Assembly (NCBI RefSeq): GCF_015706575.1
Contig: NW_024037074.1
Location: 22,867,334 to 22,931,333, forward strand
Direction of reading: 5' to 3'
DNA length: 64,000 nt
From: Patiria miniata
Lineage: Eukaryota; Echinodermata; Asteroidea; Valvatida; Asterinidae
The position numbers and the translations under genes are program-made. Of the stretch, positions 1 to 12,100 are shown piece by piece. Every line of letters starts with the position of its first letter. Within the stretch, counting starts at the first letter, position 1. Below the pieces are notes generated by a model, which worked only from the letters and a program-made list of their open reading frames with translations, did not search any database and was not told the origin of the DNA.

Positions 1-128
1 TTCCTCAGCTCATCGAATGACAGGAAGTCCTGCATATCAACTCTTCCGGCTTCGATGAAGAACTTGACAAAGTCGTGCTGGTCTTCGACAAGAGTTAAGT
101 GTAGTAATTCCTTCACAAAGCTGGTGTC
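1..128 (-). CDS. Gene B, exon 9: MHR3, cut by the window edge
   Basis: Begins after a TTTTACAG acceptor and reads DTSFVKELLHLTLVEDQHDF then VKFFIEAGRVDMQDFLSFDE before running off the edge. Homologous to gene A exon 60327-60464 with the same entry phase, matching 'ALV...PEFVRLLLENG..L..FL'. Confidence 0.92.
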
Positions 129-3100
129 CTGTAAAAAAAAAATACGCCGCCACATAGCTACTTCTGTTTGTGGTAGGCCTTTTTGCATCAAAAGCAAAGG
201 ATTTGTTTAGAACAAGGGATCTGCGGATCGCACGTTTCGCCTTTTTCCGCGGTCGATATTCCTCTAATTTAAAAATGTTGTGACATTTTGCACGCCGACC
301 TCAAAAGACTCCAATCTGACCCTTGACCTCCATTTTGGAAGAGTTGCGATGAACCCCCACCCAAGGATCACTCCAGCCAAGCTATATCAAAATCCATCAA
401 ATTCAGTAGACCAAGACACATTTGAAGAATATTTGAACAATGATCTCTAATGACCCCTACATGACGTTTGACCTCAGTAATTCGATGACGAATTGTATCT
501 TCGCACCCAAGGGATACTGCAGCACCATTAAGTTTCATCAAATCCATGAAATCATGTAGAAGTGAAATCATGGACCTTTATCATGCTGCCCTTTCTAGTT
601 GTAAATTAAAAATTGTATAGCAAGAAGTGGATCCATGTAGAATTTTGGTTGGGTAGTTCGACCCCCATCCATCCCGTACCAGCCGCGATTTCTTTTTCTC
701 CAAACAACATACTTTTATGATACGTACGCATGTATATACTACTACCATGAATTTCCAGGGTTTGAGAACAGTGCGATGGCTAAGTTGGTATGGTCGTGAT
801 TTCGTACCGTGAGGGATCCTCGAAATACGGGTTAGAGTTACCGTTTTGAGATCTAATCTGAGGCTTTGGAGGTTTTTTTAAGGGAAATAAAGCCCAAATT
901 TCGTTATACGTTCGAAGTCATTTCTTTTTTATTTAAGTTCATTTTTGTGATGTTTTAAGAGAATTAATGCCCAAAATTCCATAGCGTACACCCCATGCGG
1001 GTGTCGTTTAGGAATAAAAATTCGCCGGCCCCCGCTTGCTCATGGCAACGGTTGTTAGACGCGGCATCCTATGTTCATAATCATAGATTACGAACCTGCC
1101 AAATCTTGCTGGTGGTTCGCTCAAACACAGACTTGGCAAGGTATATCCGGTCCCAGATGACAGCAAGACTCATCAACATCTGGTCGTTGCTTTGCTGTCC
1201 TTCACTGTTTGCTGTAAAGAGAAACATGGCTTAAAACGTTCCTGAGTAAAACATAATTCCATTGTTTCTAAACCCAATCATAGGGCCTGCCCTTACTCTC
1301 TGCTTAACGCGGGGGAGGGGGGGGGGGGGGGAACTAAGCCGAACTGTGCACCTACTAAACATGGCAATATTCAAACAGGAAGCAATGATTTTTCCGACTG
1401 AGTAGAAGAAAACGTTTGCCCTTGTGACAGAATTGTGAACTTTGTGATAAAAAAAAAACACATGAAACTTCGCATGTTGGTTCTTCATGCAATGAAAAAA
1501 AAAGTTCCGCTCATTCGTCTGTTTCTGGTCGTTCGTGGGAGGTGAATTCGTCCTTGGAGTCGTCCGTCGCTGCAGAGCCTGCAGTCCTTGCCCGTACGAT
1601 CTTCTTATCATGATGTTTTGTTAATCATTGTGTACACTTGTTAAACCCTTTTGATATGCTCGAAGTGTTCGCATTATTAAATCACACTATTTTTTTCTTC
1701 TTTGTATATGGGTGTTTTCTTGTTTCATTAAATTTCTTTGTTGCATCTGAGAAAATTCAGGCCTTTTGAGTAATTTACATTCATGGATAGTTTGGAGATT
1801 TTCGGGTCGTATCAACCCTTTCTCAAAAATGATATTCTCACAGATATTAACTATTCATGAACAATAGGATCTCCCTCAGGAATGATTTTGCAATTTACTT
1901 ATTGAAATTTTTCTTTTATTTTTCTCCCTTTTTGTTTATCGTTTGTTAATTTGATTCCCCAATGTGCTTTCTCCCTCGCCACTTGCCTGCACACCGCTCG
2001 CCTTTTACAGAATTAAATCCGTGGAGTGACTAGAACCCAGGTGTCGGTGTATAAGAATATTATTAATTCATTCACCCTCATCCGTCAGCTGGCCCTGGCA
2101 AAGTGCTTACCTTCCATTAATGCATCGAGTATTGTACCATCAATATTGTTCGCATCTGATACGAAAGTGATAAGGTGCTTCTTTTCGATAAGGCGTTCAA
2201 TCTGCTCTTTGATGGGCCTTGCCGCTTGAGAGCTTAGTTGGAATTCCTCTCTAATACACTGTATGGCTTCTTTGTCGAAGTCATGATCCCTGCAATGTGG
2301 ACACAAAGGAAAAGGCATTTTGAGCAATTGATTTATACTACCTGAAGACATGGAGCTGAGCGTCGCAAAAGCCACTTCATCTGCCTTCCACCTGAATTGA
2401 ACACCAACAAAGCGCAACGCCAGCTGACTTTCACCCTAAACGGGTCTCCCCTGCCCTACAACCCAGATCCCACCTACCTCTGGGTTAGACTAGACTGGCA
2501 ACCCACCAACAGAAACATCTGGAAGCCCTCCTTACTAAGGTTTCAGCACGTAACAACCTCCTGCGTCGGCTAGTCGGATAGTCATGGGGTGCAAGGACAT
2601 CCAACCTTCGAACTGGTGCTCTTGCCCTCGTATATACAGCGCTGCCGAGTAAGCCGCCCCATTATGGGGCCTCTGTGCCCATGCCGGGAAGCTTGATGTG
2701 ACCCTCAACGAAACCATGCAGATCAGCACTGGCTGCCTACGCCCTACTCCAATATAGACCTCCTGCCTGTTCTTGCAGGCATCGCACCTGCAAAGCTTCG
2801 CAAAGAGTGCCTCACCAACTGCTTGTGTCCAAGGCTAAGGCAAACGCCGATCACCCTCTGCACCAGCTGATCCAAGATGCTCAACAGCTTGGTCGTCAAC
2901 GCCTGCCCTCTCGCCGCCCATTTTCCCGTCATGCTGTATAGCCCTCTGCAACTTCAACATCGCCTTGTATAGCGCGTGCATGGAAGGCTGACTGGGAGCA
3001 GACTGCCCGACCTGACCAATTAACTGTTACCCCCAACACCACAGCCCCACCCAGCTCAGACCTGCCTCGAAAGGAATGGGTCACCCTGAACCGCTTACGT

Positions 3101-6100
3101 ACAGGAGCCGGTCGGTTCAATGCCAGCATATCTCGTTGAGGCCTACGTCCACCAGCAGCCTGCATGTGTGGAGCACCACAGCAGACAGTACAGCACATCA
3201 TTAACGAATCCGCTGCACTTGGCCTCCCCCAGCTGACATGTTGGACCTCGTCATTGCCTGCAAACTAACAAGAACATGGCTTAGACAACTTGACGGAAAA
3301 CCTTGACTCTTTGCTGCCTCAAACGAAAGAAGAAGAATTACGACATCTGCTTGCCCATTTCCATCAAGAATCTCAGCCAGATCTTAACAGTCAAAGCAAG
3401 TTGTGTTTCCCAGGACCTACCCTTTCGGACACCGTGCTGTTCGTCGTTTTAGACATTGTGATCATCGAAGTATTTCATTATACTGGAGTACAATTATGGG
3501 CTCGAAGAGCTTGCAAGGGGTAGATGTTTGGAGATATTGGTCGGTAGTTTGCAGGATCAGAGCGGTTTCCTTTTTTTTTATTGGAGACACGTCGGTTAAC
3601 AAGTCTTCAGGCAGTTCCTCAGTGCATAAAGACTTCTGAAAAAAATATGCTGCAGGAGCGGGGCAACACTAGTAGCAGTGGTTTCAGATCTTGACGTAGC
3701 TTCACAATGCCTTCAGTTGTAATAGTAATTGGCGATATCGAGGGTGTTCCTGTAGTTTCCAGTGATGAAAAACTATTGCAGTCTTCTTTGGACTTGGTTT
3801 TTTAATGCACTCGCCTCCTCAAGACAAGTGCAGATGTATAGCAATACCATTGACTGTTTTTAGTGCTGATACACCGGTGGAACTTTGTCTTAGGCTTTTC
3901 ATGTAACTCCAGAAAGGTTTGGTGTTATTTATGGCCAAGTTTTTACATACATCGTGAAGGTACTCACTACGTGATTTCCTCAGGCTGCGATCTGAGGTGC
4001 ACGGGGGCTTCTAAATATTTCCCAATCCGAGTCCAAGCCGGTCTTGCGAGCTTTATTATAAGCTTTGCGCTTATGTCTGAGCATCTTTTTTATGAGAGTG
4101 CTTTAACCAGGGTAGGCTGTTGTTTGGCTTAACCATTTTTGTAGGGATGTGTTGATTCACTACAGAAGTCAAAGCTTTTTTCAAAAATAAGCCACAGCTG
4201 ATTTACATATGAGCTGTTGTAGGTTTCTCCAGTGATAGACTCCGCATACTTTATGAAGTCCTTTTGTATTTGGTCAAAATTCCCTTTTTGTACACGAGAA
4301 CCTTCCTTCGCGGCTGTTTGGTTTTCTGAGATGACAAAAGAAAATCCACTGACACTATCTCATGATCTGAGGCACCAGGCAGGATGTTTACATTTTGCAT
4401 CAATGAGAGAACAGCTTGTAAAGACCAGGTCCAAGGTTATCCTCTCTAGTTGGGTTTAAAACAACTTGATGCAGGTCCTGGTTATGAGTTAAGTCGATCA
4501 TCTGCTTTATTATACTAACTGCGGGATATCTCCCTCCTGTGTTGAAACTGATTCTATCCCAGCCCACGTCTGGAAGTTTATGCATTTCATAGACAGCAGT
4601 GTCCTATTTCATTGATGTAGTTTTCATCAATTTCAGTTTCTCCAAAGTGTTTTCTATATATTAAGGCACAAATGTAAAGTGCTGGTTTCCCCTATACATG
4701 CATGCATACTGGACCTAATCTATTCACAATCTGTCTGTAAATCAGGTTCTTGCCTTGCGATTTAGTTTGTCTTCAAAGCCAAAAATACACTACCGTCTGT
4801 GGTTTATGTTGTTCTATCCCGGAAGATCTGGTAATGCGCATGCACAAATTAACTTGAGTATTTTGCAACCAAGTTTCCGTTCCAACGACAATATCTTTTG
4901 AGACGTCAGCTAGCCTCGCACGCCCTCTATGACACAGTAGTATTTCTACAGACACAATAGTATTTCTATAGACTCTGTAGACACAATATTATTTCATGGG
5001 AAATGTATCTCATCATCGATCAACCAAAACGAATGTTGACTTACGAATCATGGTGCTCCTTTTGCAGGAAACTGATTTCATCCAGTACGAAGGCCGCCCC
5101 TTGGGTTTTATGAAAGACAACGATCGGAATGTTGTGTTCGGTGGCATCCTCAAGAGTATCGAAGACCGTGACGTCACCGCCGATGAGGAGATACACAGCA
5201 GGAATTCTTGCTGGAAAGTGAGAAATGTAAAATAAAACAACACAAGTGCAACTTAACAAAGGTAGTTCAAGGTGAAATCGTTTTAAACCATGCGGTTTGG
5301 ACCTTCCAACTGTTAACGTGTGAACTTCACCCACAATTCAATCAAATTAGGCTTTGTCCTTCACCGACGTTTAAACACTGTATACTCAGTGTGTTACCTC
5401 CCGAGTGGAAGTTGGAAAAATCACTCGGGTGGGACTCGATCCCACGACCTCCTGCTTTCTTGTGCAGACGTCTTACCACTCGACAACCGAGTTAACGGGA
5501 TCGGTTGGCTAGATTCGAATCTGATGTACATAGCAGCTGGTACCGCATAAACTATTTATAAGATGGATTTTTTTCCCACCCACCATTGCTGTCATGTGTT
5601 CCTTCTATCTTCATAGTTGATATCTTGTTGATCAGTCGGTTCCTCGCCTTGGCCTCGATACCACGTTCCTGTCCTTTGTCATCCACTAAGATGAAGTGAG
5701 TATGATTTGGTTCCAGTTTGAGACTGCTCCCTTGTGCAGAATAGTCCAACTGTATAACTGGAATACACTATATAAACGCCCGATCAATAAACATTGGTAT
5801 CATCTCATATTGATGGTGAATGCGACAATGAATTCAGATTTTCGGTTGGAATACAATGTATAAGGTTATCACAAACATCATAATAAGGCAGGAATTTAAT
5901 ACTGGTCTTTTATTCTTGAACGTTGTACATACCTGTTTATTGTGTTGTTGTCTAAACTTCTCTTTTTGTTTTAGAATACCAAGCGGTGCTACGCCCACTG
6001 CCACGAGATCTCTGTTCTTGATTATAGCGCGACCAGTAGCATGCTCAGCCAAAGCCTCTCCGATGCTCTTTATCAATCCACGCTGAAGTCCACTCGTGAA

Positions 6101-9100
6101 CAACCAAACATCTGCAGAATCAAGAACGAAAATTGAAAATTGTGCACCCATGGGCGTCGCCAGGATTTCTTTTATAGAGGGGGGCACAGCACGTTATTTC
6201 CCCAAATCCTTTGGCGTACGCACTCGAAAAATAATAAAGAGAATATGCTAGAGAAAGTACAAATGTTGTTAAATGTGCAATAAATTAACAACAATATGAA
6301 TTCGCACATCATCTTCTTTTTTCCTTTTTTTTTTCTTGGTGGGTGCTTTTCCGGGGGGGGGGGGGAAGCGCCCCCTTGCCCCCTCCTGGCGACGCTCATG
6401 TGTACACATTTAATAATTCGTTTAATCACAGTACTATAGGGAATTCATAAAAGAACTGAATTTTGTTTAAAAAGTTAACGCAGTTGGCTTATTACTATAA
6501 TTATAAATATCAAAAATATAAGGTATTCATAAATACCTAAGACAGTTTACGCATTCCTATTGGTTGAGAGCCCGTCACGTGGCCGGTCTTAAACGGATGA
6601 TAAAGACATGGCTAGCTAGTCTAAAACACTTTTCCAGTGTCACAGGAAAAATTGACTCTCATGAAATCCGGTGCATTTTAACGTTTCATTGGTTGAACCA
6701 TTGATCTCCATTGAACGTTCACATTCCTCACGTATGCATGCGCAATACTACCAGTGAATCAGTATTTTATGGTCCGAAATTCACACTATACTAGCCCAGC
6801 TGCGTTTTGCGCGACATCACGCAGTACGCGCGACGCGTTATAAGGTAACGAGATGTGGAGGGGCATTCCATATTATATTATACAAATATAACATGGTTTG
6901 AGGGTGGACAGTCGATATTCGCTCCCCGAGGTATTGGAAGTTGACAAACTAGTTCCCGAGGCGAAGACGAGGGAACTAGTTTGTCAACTTCCAATACCGA
7001 GGGGAGCTAATATCGACTGTCAACCCGAAATAAACCATGTTATATTTGTTTTACTATACCTCATACAAATTCAGTTGCCGAATTTTGTTTTATTATTATG
7101 CACCTAAAACAAAATTTGGGGAAACTTGTACAGCTCATCAAAAGATTCAACTTCAATTACTAGTTCGGTTTGTTTGCAATATAATACAGTTACTACAGCT
7201 GTAAATACAGTTATTTGCAATGTGTACAACTTTCTTTTGTACAGGAGACATCTTTACACGGTCTATACATTTTCTCCAGTACGGCATCATTGAGCTCTGG
7301 AAATTAACATTTACGCGAACCGTGCAACCATGCATCTCTCCTGTGCGATGTTCGCGCGCGCGTACTGCACCCGTGCGACAGTTCCTTGATTGCTCTGTAA
7401 AGCGCATGCGTAGTAGACTGTCGCACGGGTAACCCATGCGACAGTCTACTACGCATGCGTATTTACTATGTGCGTGAATCCTCGCGCGCGCGTTTGGTAA
7501 ACAGCAAGAATAACATCTGGCACGTGATGGTGAATTGACCAGTGAACGTTCGCCTCTCGATCATGAATATGTATGAGGTATAGTAATAATGGTTGGCAAC
7601 GTCTTGTTTTTGGCTTGTTTTGATTTTCGGACCGAAAAGATTTGGGGGTTTTTTTTAACGAAAAGGTATTTATGAATGGGAATAGATATGTGTTGAGTCG
7701 GTATTAAACACTCTGTTTAAGACCGGTTGGAGTCTGGATGGGTGATAATTACCCTCGGCTTCGCCTCGGGTAATTATCACCCATCCAGACTCCCACCAGT
7801 CTTAAACAGAGTGTTATAATATTGTGTTACACACATTTATTCCCTTATTAAAAGTCATAGGTTCCCTGATTAAATAGACAAGAAAGGTGAAACAAATATG
7901 TATCTTGGAAAACTATATTATACTGGAATTTAAACAATAGTAGGGGGGCCAATGTGTAGATTTGGGGTTCCCGTCGAAATTTCATGTTAATTTATGGCAA
8001 CCATTATAAATGTAATCTTATGAGTCCTGAGAACAAGAAAATTGATGTTGCCATTTTTTCCATTGACCTTTAGTGACCTTGACCTGAGGTCAAAGTTCAT
8101 GGGTCATTTTCACCTAAAATTTGCCTTTCGGAAGGGTTTGCGAAGATTTTCGAGGCAAGTGAGCACATATTGTATTTGGTTGAGAGTTTCTCCGTTATAA
8201 TAAATTTTATTATTTATGTATTTATGGGTTTTTTTGAAGAAAACATGGGAAAATGTCACTTTTGCCTGAAAAAAGCTGGGTTGTTTTGACCATCTCACGC
8301 AGATTCCGCCCCCCCCCCCCATGACCTCGACCATCGAGTGACGAAAAATTATGAAACTCGGTACATGCATAGAACAACATAACATGAACAAACCCAAGAA
8401 ATTTTATGACTATGGGTCAAAGAGTTTTGGAATTACGGCTAATTAATTATTCATAAGCACGTATGGTAATTCAAATGTGTACACTACGTATATGGGGAAA
8501 TTCAGTTTTGACGGAGGGTAGCGCCGAAAATATTTCGCTGCGCGGCAACCTGTGGTTCAAATTTTATGTTTTTGGTATCAAAAGATGTGCAAGACTCGAG
8601 GCTAAAACGTCAGGACAGCTCAGGCCATGAAATAAATAATTTTTTCAAGAGTATCGCGGAAAAAGTTGAAAGAGGGAAAATCCACCCCCCCCCTCCCTTT
8701 TAGGGCCAAAATATGACCAACCCTTTAGTGCCTAGCATCTAAATATGAAATGTTGTAAAGTGTCCTCTGCAGTACCGCACTCACACAGGGTGTTTGTCGG
8801 TTGAGGAAAATCCCCACTTCTTTTGGTGCGAGCCACTCCAGAGCGGAGGTGATTTAAGCACCTCCAGGTCTTCCATCCTGCATTGGATCCTGTAGGTAAG
8901 GCTTCTGCATGCTTGATGATGCATCTCATGTAGTGGGGGAGACGCCACCAGCCTGGTCAACCCAGGAGGCACTCACTTGGGTCTTAATAGCAGGATTGAT
9001 CGCTTTCAGGTGACTCACAGTGTAGCACTGCTGTGACTGGTCAAGAGCATCGGTCAACGTCTTCCCTTGGGGGACCGTTCCTTTGAAGACGTACTCTACT

Positions 9101-12100
9101 CTGCCCTTGAATACTACAAAGAAACGATGGTTCTTCAGTAGAACACCAAAGGGTCAGGTCTGCCGTCATGTCCAGGATCTTCTGAAGGAGTCAGCAACGG
9201 TTAACACTGTCAAAAGCAGCTGTAAGATCAACAAAGACAGCACCGGTGATCTATTTTTTTCTTATGAAGCAGTCCTTAATGTACTGAGTGAGATTTAGAA
9301 GCTCTCCTGTTGCAGATTTGCCGGGACGGAAGCCTGCCTGCCTGTTTGTTCCTGTATCAGTTGTTTCTCAATGAAGAGGCAAGAAGGTTGAGGAGGAAAT
9401 ATTCCAGCAACTTGAATGTGTGACTTAAGGACGATAAGTTTTGACATATATTGGGTCTTTCCCGGGTTTTAGGAGGGCGATGACCTTCGACTTTTGCCAC
9501 ACTTTAGGTATTGTTTGTGTGGCGAGGCAGGTGTTGATGAGCTGGAGTAACCAATTTGAGGCGTTTGGTCCAAGATGTTTCAGTTCTTTGGTGAAAATGT
9601 TATCCAGTTTGGTTGATTTCCTGTTCTTCATTTATGCCAGTCGCAAGTTCATTAGCAGAGAAGGATTTGATGAAGCCAATTAGGTCGATGGCGGGGTCTT
9701 TCTGGCGGAGCTTGGCTTTCGGTCGCTTATTAGGAGAACGTGGCACTTTACCATTTACATAGCAGATGTTGTGGGCTATTTGGTTGGCGGTGATGTTACA
9801 ATGCTGTTCACTTGGCTGAGCTTTTTTTTTATATTATGCTCCAGGCTTGGAGGCCATATTGGCTTCTTGGCCATATTGGTGGTTACCACAAGGGTTTGCC
9901 ACAAGCTTTGAAGCTGTTATGATATGGCTGTTATTAATTCCTCCCCAGATGAGATGGTATCGACAGCAAGAGAGTCATTTTCATACATGCATTTCTATAT
10001 CCTGTAAAGTTCAGCACTACGGGATGCTAAGCCTGGGATGTAATCAGTGCGGCAGCCCCTAGGGATGTTCATGCACCACCACATCAACAAACCGGTGTCA
10101 TAGTTATCAGGGGTTGGATCAATGTCAGCTAGATGGTGTTTGAGCTCTTTGGTGAAGCCTTCACAGTTAGAAGTTGAAACAGCGGTGGAATGGAATTGTT
10201 GCGAAGAGACAGCAGCAGTCACTTTGATTCCAATATGGCGATGTCAGGTTTTTGGAATGGGGTCAAGGACCATCTTGTTGCTAAGTTAGGCGATGTTGTG
10301 GCTCACAAGGGCTAGAGCAGGGTTGAAACTTTATCTCCAGCCTCCACTGTGGAAAACTTCGACAGTTTCGCATTGTGCAGGCATGCAACTGTAAACTCAC
10401 CAAAAAAGAGGAAATTCCTAAATTCAGAAGACTTTGTACAGTGATTTTCAATTTTGAATGGCAGAAATGAGAATAAAAAAAGAGGAAATCAGCTGATCTG
10501 AGGAAAAGTTGCATGCCTGATTGTGAATAAGGCTCAGTTGACTTGCTTCCGCCAGCGATTCAAAAGCGTCGACGTCTGTGCTGGAATGATAGCCAATGAT
10601 GCTGCTGTGGCTATTAAATCCCGATAATTATGCGTGGCTTTGGCTGTTTTGTGGATTGTGGCGGTGGCATTAGGATGGAAGACCTGGAGGTGCTTAAATC
10701 ACCTCCGCTCTGAAGTGGCTCGCACCAAACGCACCATGAAGAAGTGGGGATTTTCCTCAACCGACAAACACCCTGTGTGAGTGCGGTACTGCAGAGGACA
10801 CTTTACAACATTTCATATTTAAATGCCAGGCACTAAAGGGTTGGTCATATTTTGGCCCTAAAAGGGGGGGCAGATTTCCCCCCTTTCAACTTTTTCCGCG
10901 ATACTCTTGAAAAGTTATTTATTTTGCGGCCTGAGCTGTCCTGACTTTTTAGCCTCGAGTCTTGCACATCTTTTGATACCAAAAACATAAAATTCGAACC
11001 ACAGATTGCCGCGCAGCGAAATATTTTCGGCGCTACCCTCCGTCAAAACTGAATTTCCCCATATACGTAGTGTACACATTTGAATTACCATACGTGCTTA
11101 TGAATAATTAATTAGCCGTAATTCCAAAACCCTTTGACCCATAGTCATGAAATTTCTTGGGTTTGTTCATGTTAAGTTGTTCTATGCATGTACCGAGTTT
11201 CATAATTTTTCGTCACTCGATGGCCGAGGTCATGGGGGGGCGAAATCTGCGTGAGATGGTCAAAACAACCCGGCCCTTTTCGGGCAAAAGTGACATTTTC
11301 CCATGTTTTCTTCAGGAAAACCCATAAATACATTAATAATAACATTTATTGTAATGGATAAACTCTCAACCAAATACAATATGTGCTCACTTGCCTCGAA
11401 AATCTTCGCAAACCCTTCCGAAAGGCAAATTTTAGGTGAAAATGACCCATGAACTTTGACCTCAGGTCAAGGTCACTAAAGGTCAATGGAAAAAATGGCA
11501 ACATCAATTTTCTTGTTCTCAGCACTCATAAGATTACATTTATAATGGTTGCCATAAATTAACATGAAATGCCAACGGAAGTACATTGGCCCCCCCACTA
11601 CAAGGAGTTTTATACATTAGGCACAAAATCGGAAAAAAAGAGTCCACAAGGAGCCTACTTGAACGAATCACAATTTTAACCTGTAATACTTATGTACTTT
11701 TTACTTGTTTAAACTATTAGCACATTTTAAATGTATTGCGCACTTCAAAATAAAACCGGAAAATGACGTCAAAAGTAAAACAAAGCCAATATTTGAAATT
11801 GCCAGATTTTCAATTCAATTTGGGCGAAAATGTTACTAAATAACCTGCAAAGAGGGAAACAAGTTGAAGTACAGCACGTTAACCCTATTGGTTAGCAAAT
11901 GAAGACAGCTGAAACTGTACTTATTCTTTGTCGTATCCAGCAGGGGAACAGCCAGCTTGCCTCCTCCCCCAGTTGAAATTTGGCCATTGTTTTAAGGAAA
12001 TGAAAGCAACAACACCTCACAACCGTTTTTACAAACGTAACAAAAGTTTTGAACCATACTTTCTGAAAATGAAGTATCAAGGCTCCCCCGTCTCAAAATC

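Larger units (their letters stand above)
6545..7860. repeat. Interspersed repeat, paired with 42545-42860, interrupted by hairpin elements
   Basis: Left part (6545-6840, 'ccagtgtcac', 'gcgcaatactaccagtga') and right part (7700-7860, 'cttaaacagagtgtt', 'tattccctta') both recur, contiguous, at 42545-42860. The roughly 0.85 kb between them is insertion. Confidence 0.75.

Noticed and set aside
5405-5505. Possible tRNA gene on minus strand
   Set aside because: T-arm is good but the anticodon loop is irregular and the acceptor stem imperfect; better explained as a SINE head.
8040-8100. 'tgacctgaggtca' as a nuclear receptor element
   Set aside because: It is part of the LINE 3' region and recurs with it at 11450, so regulation need not be invoked.
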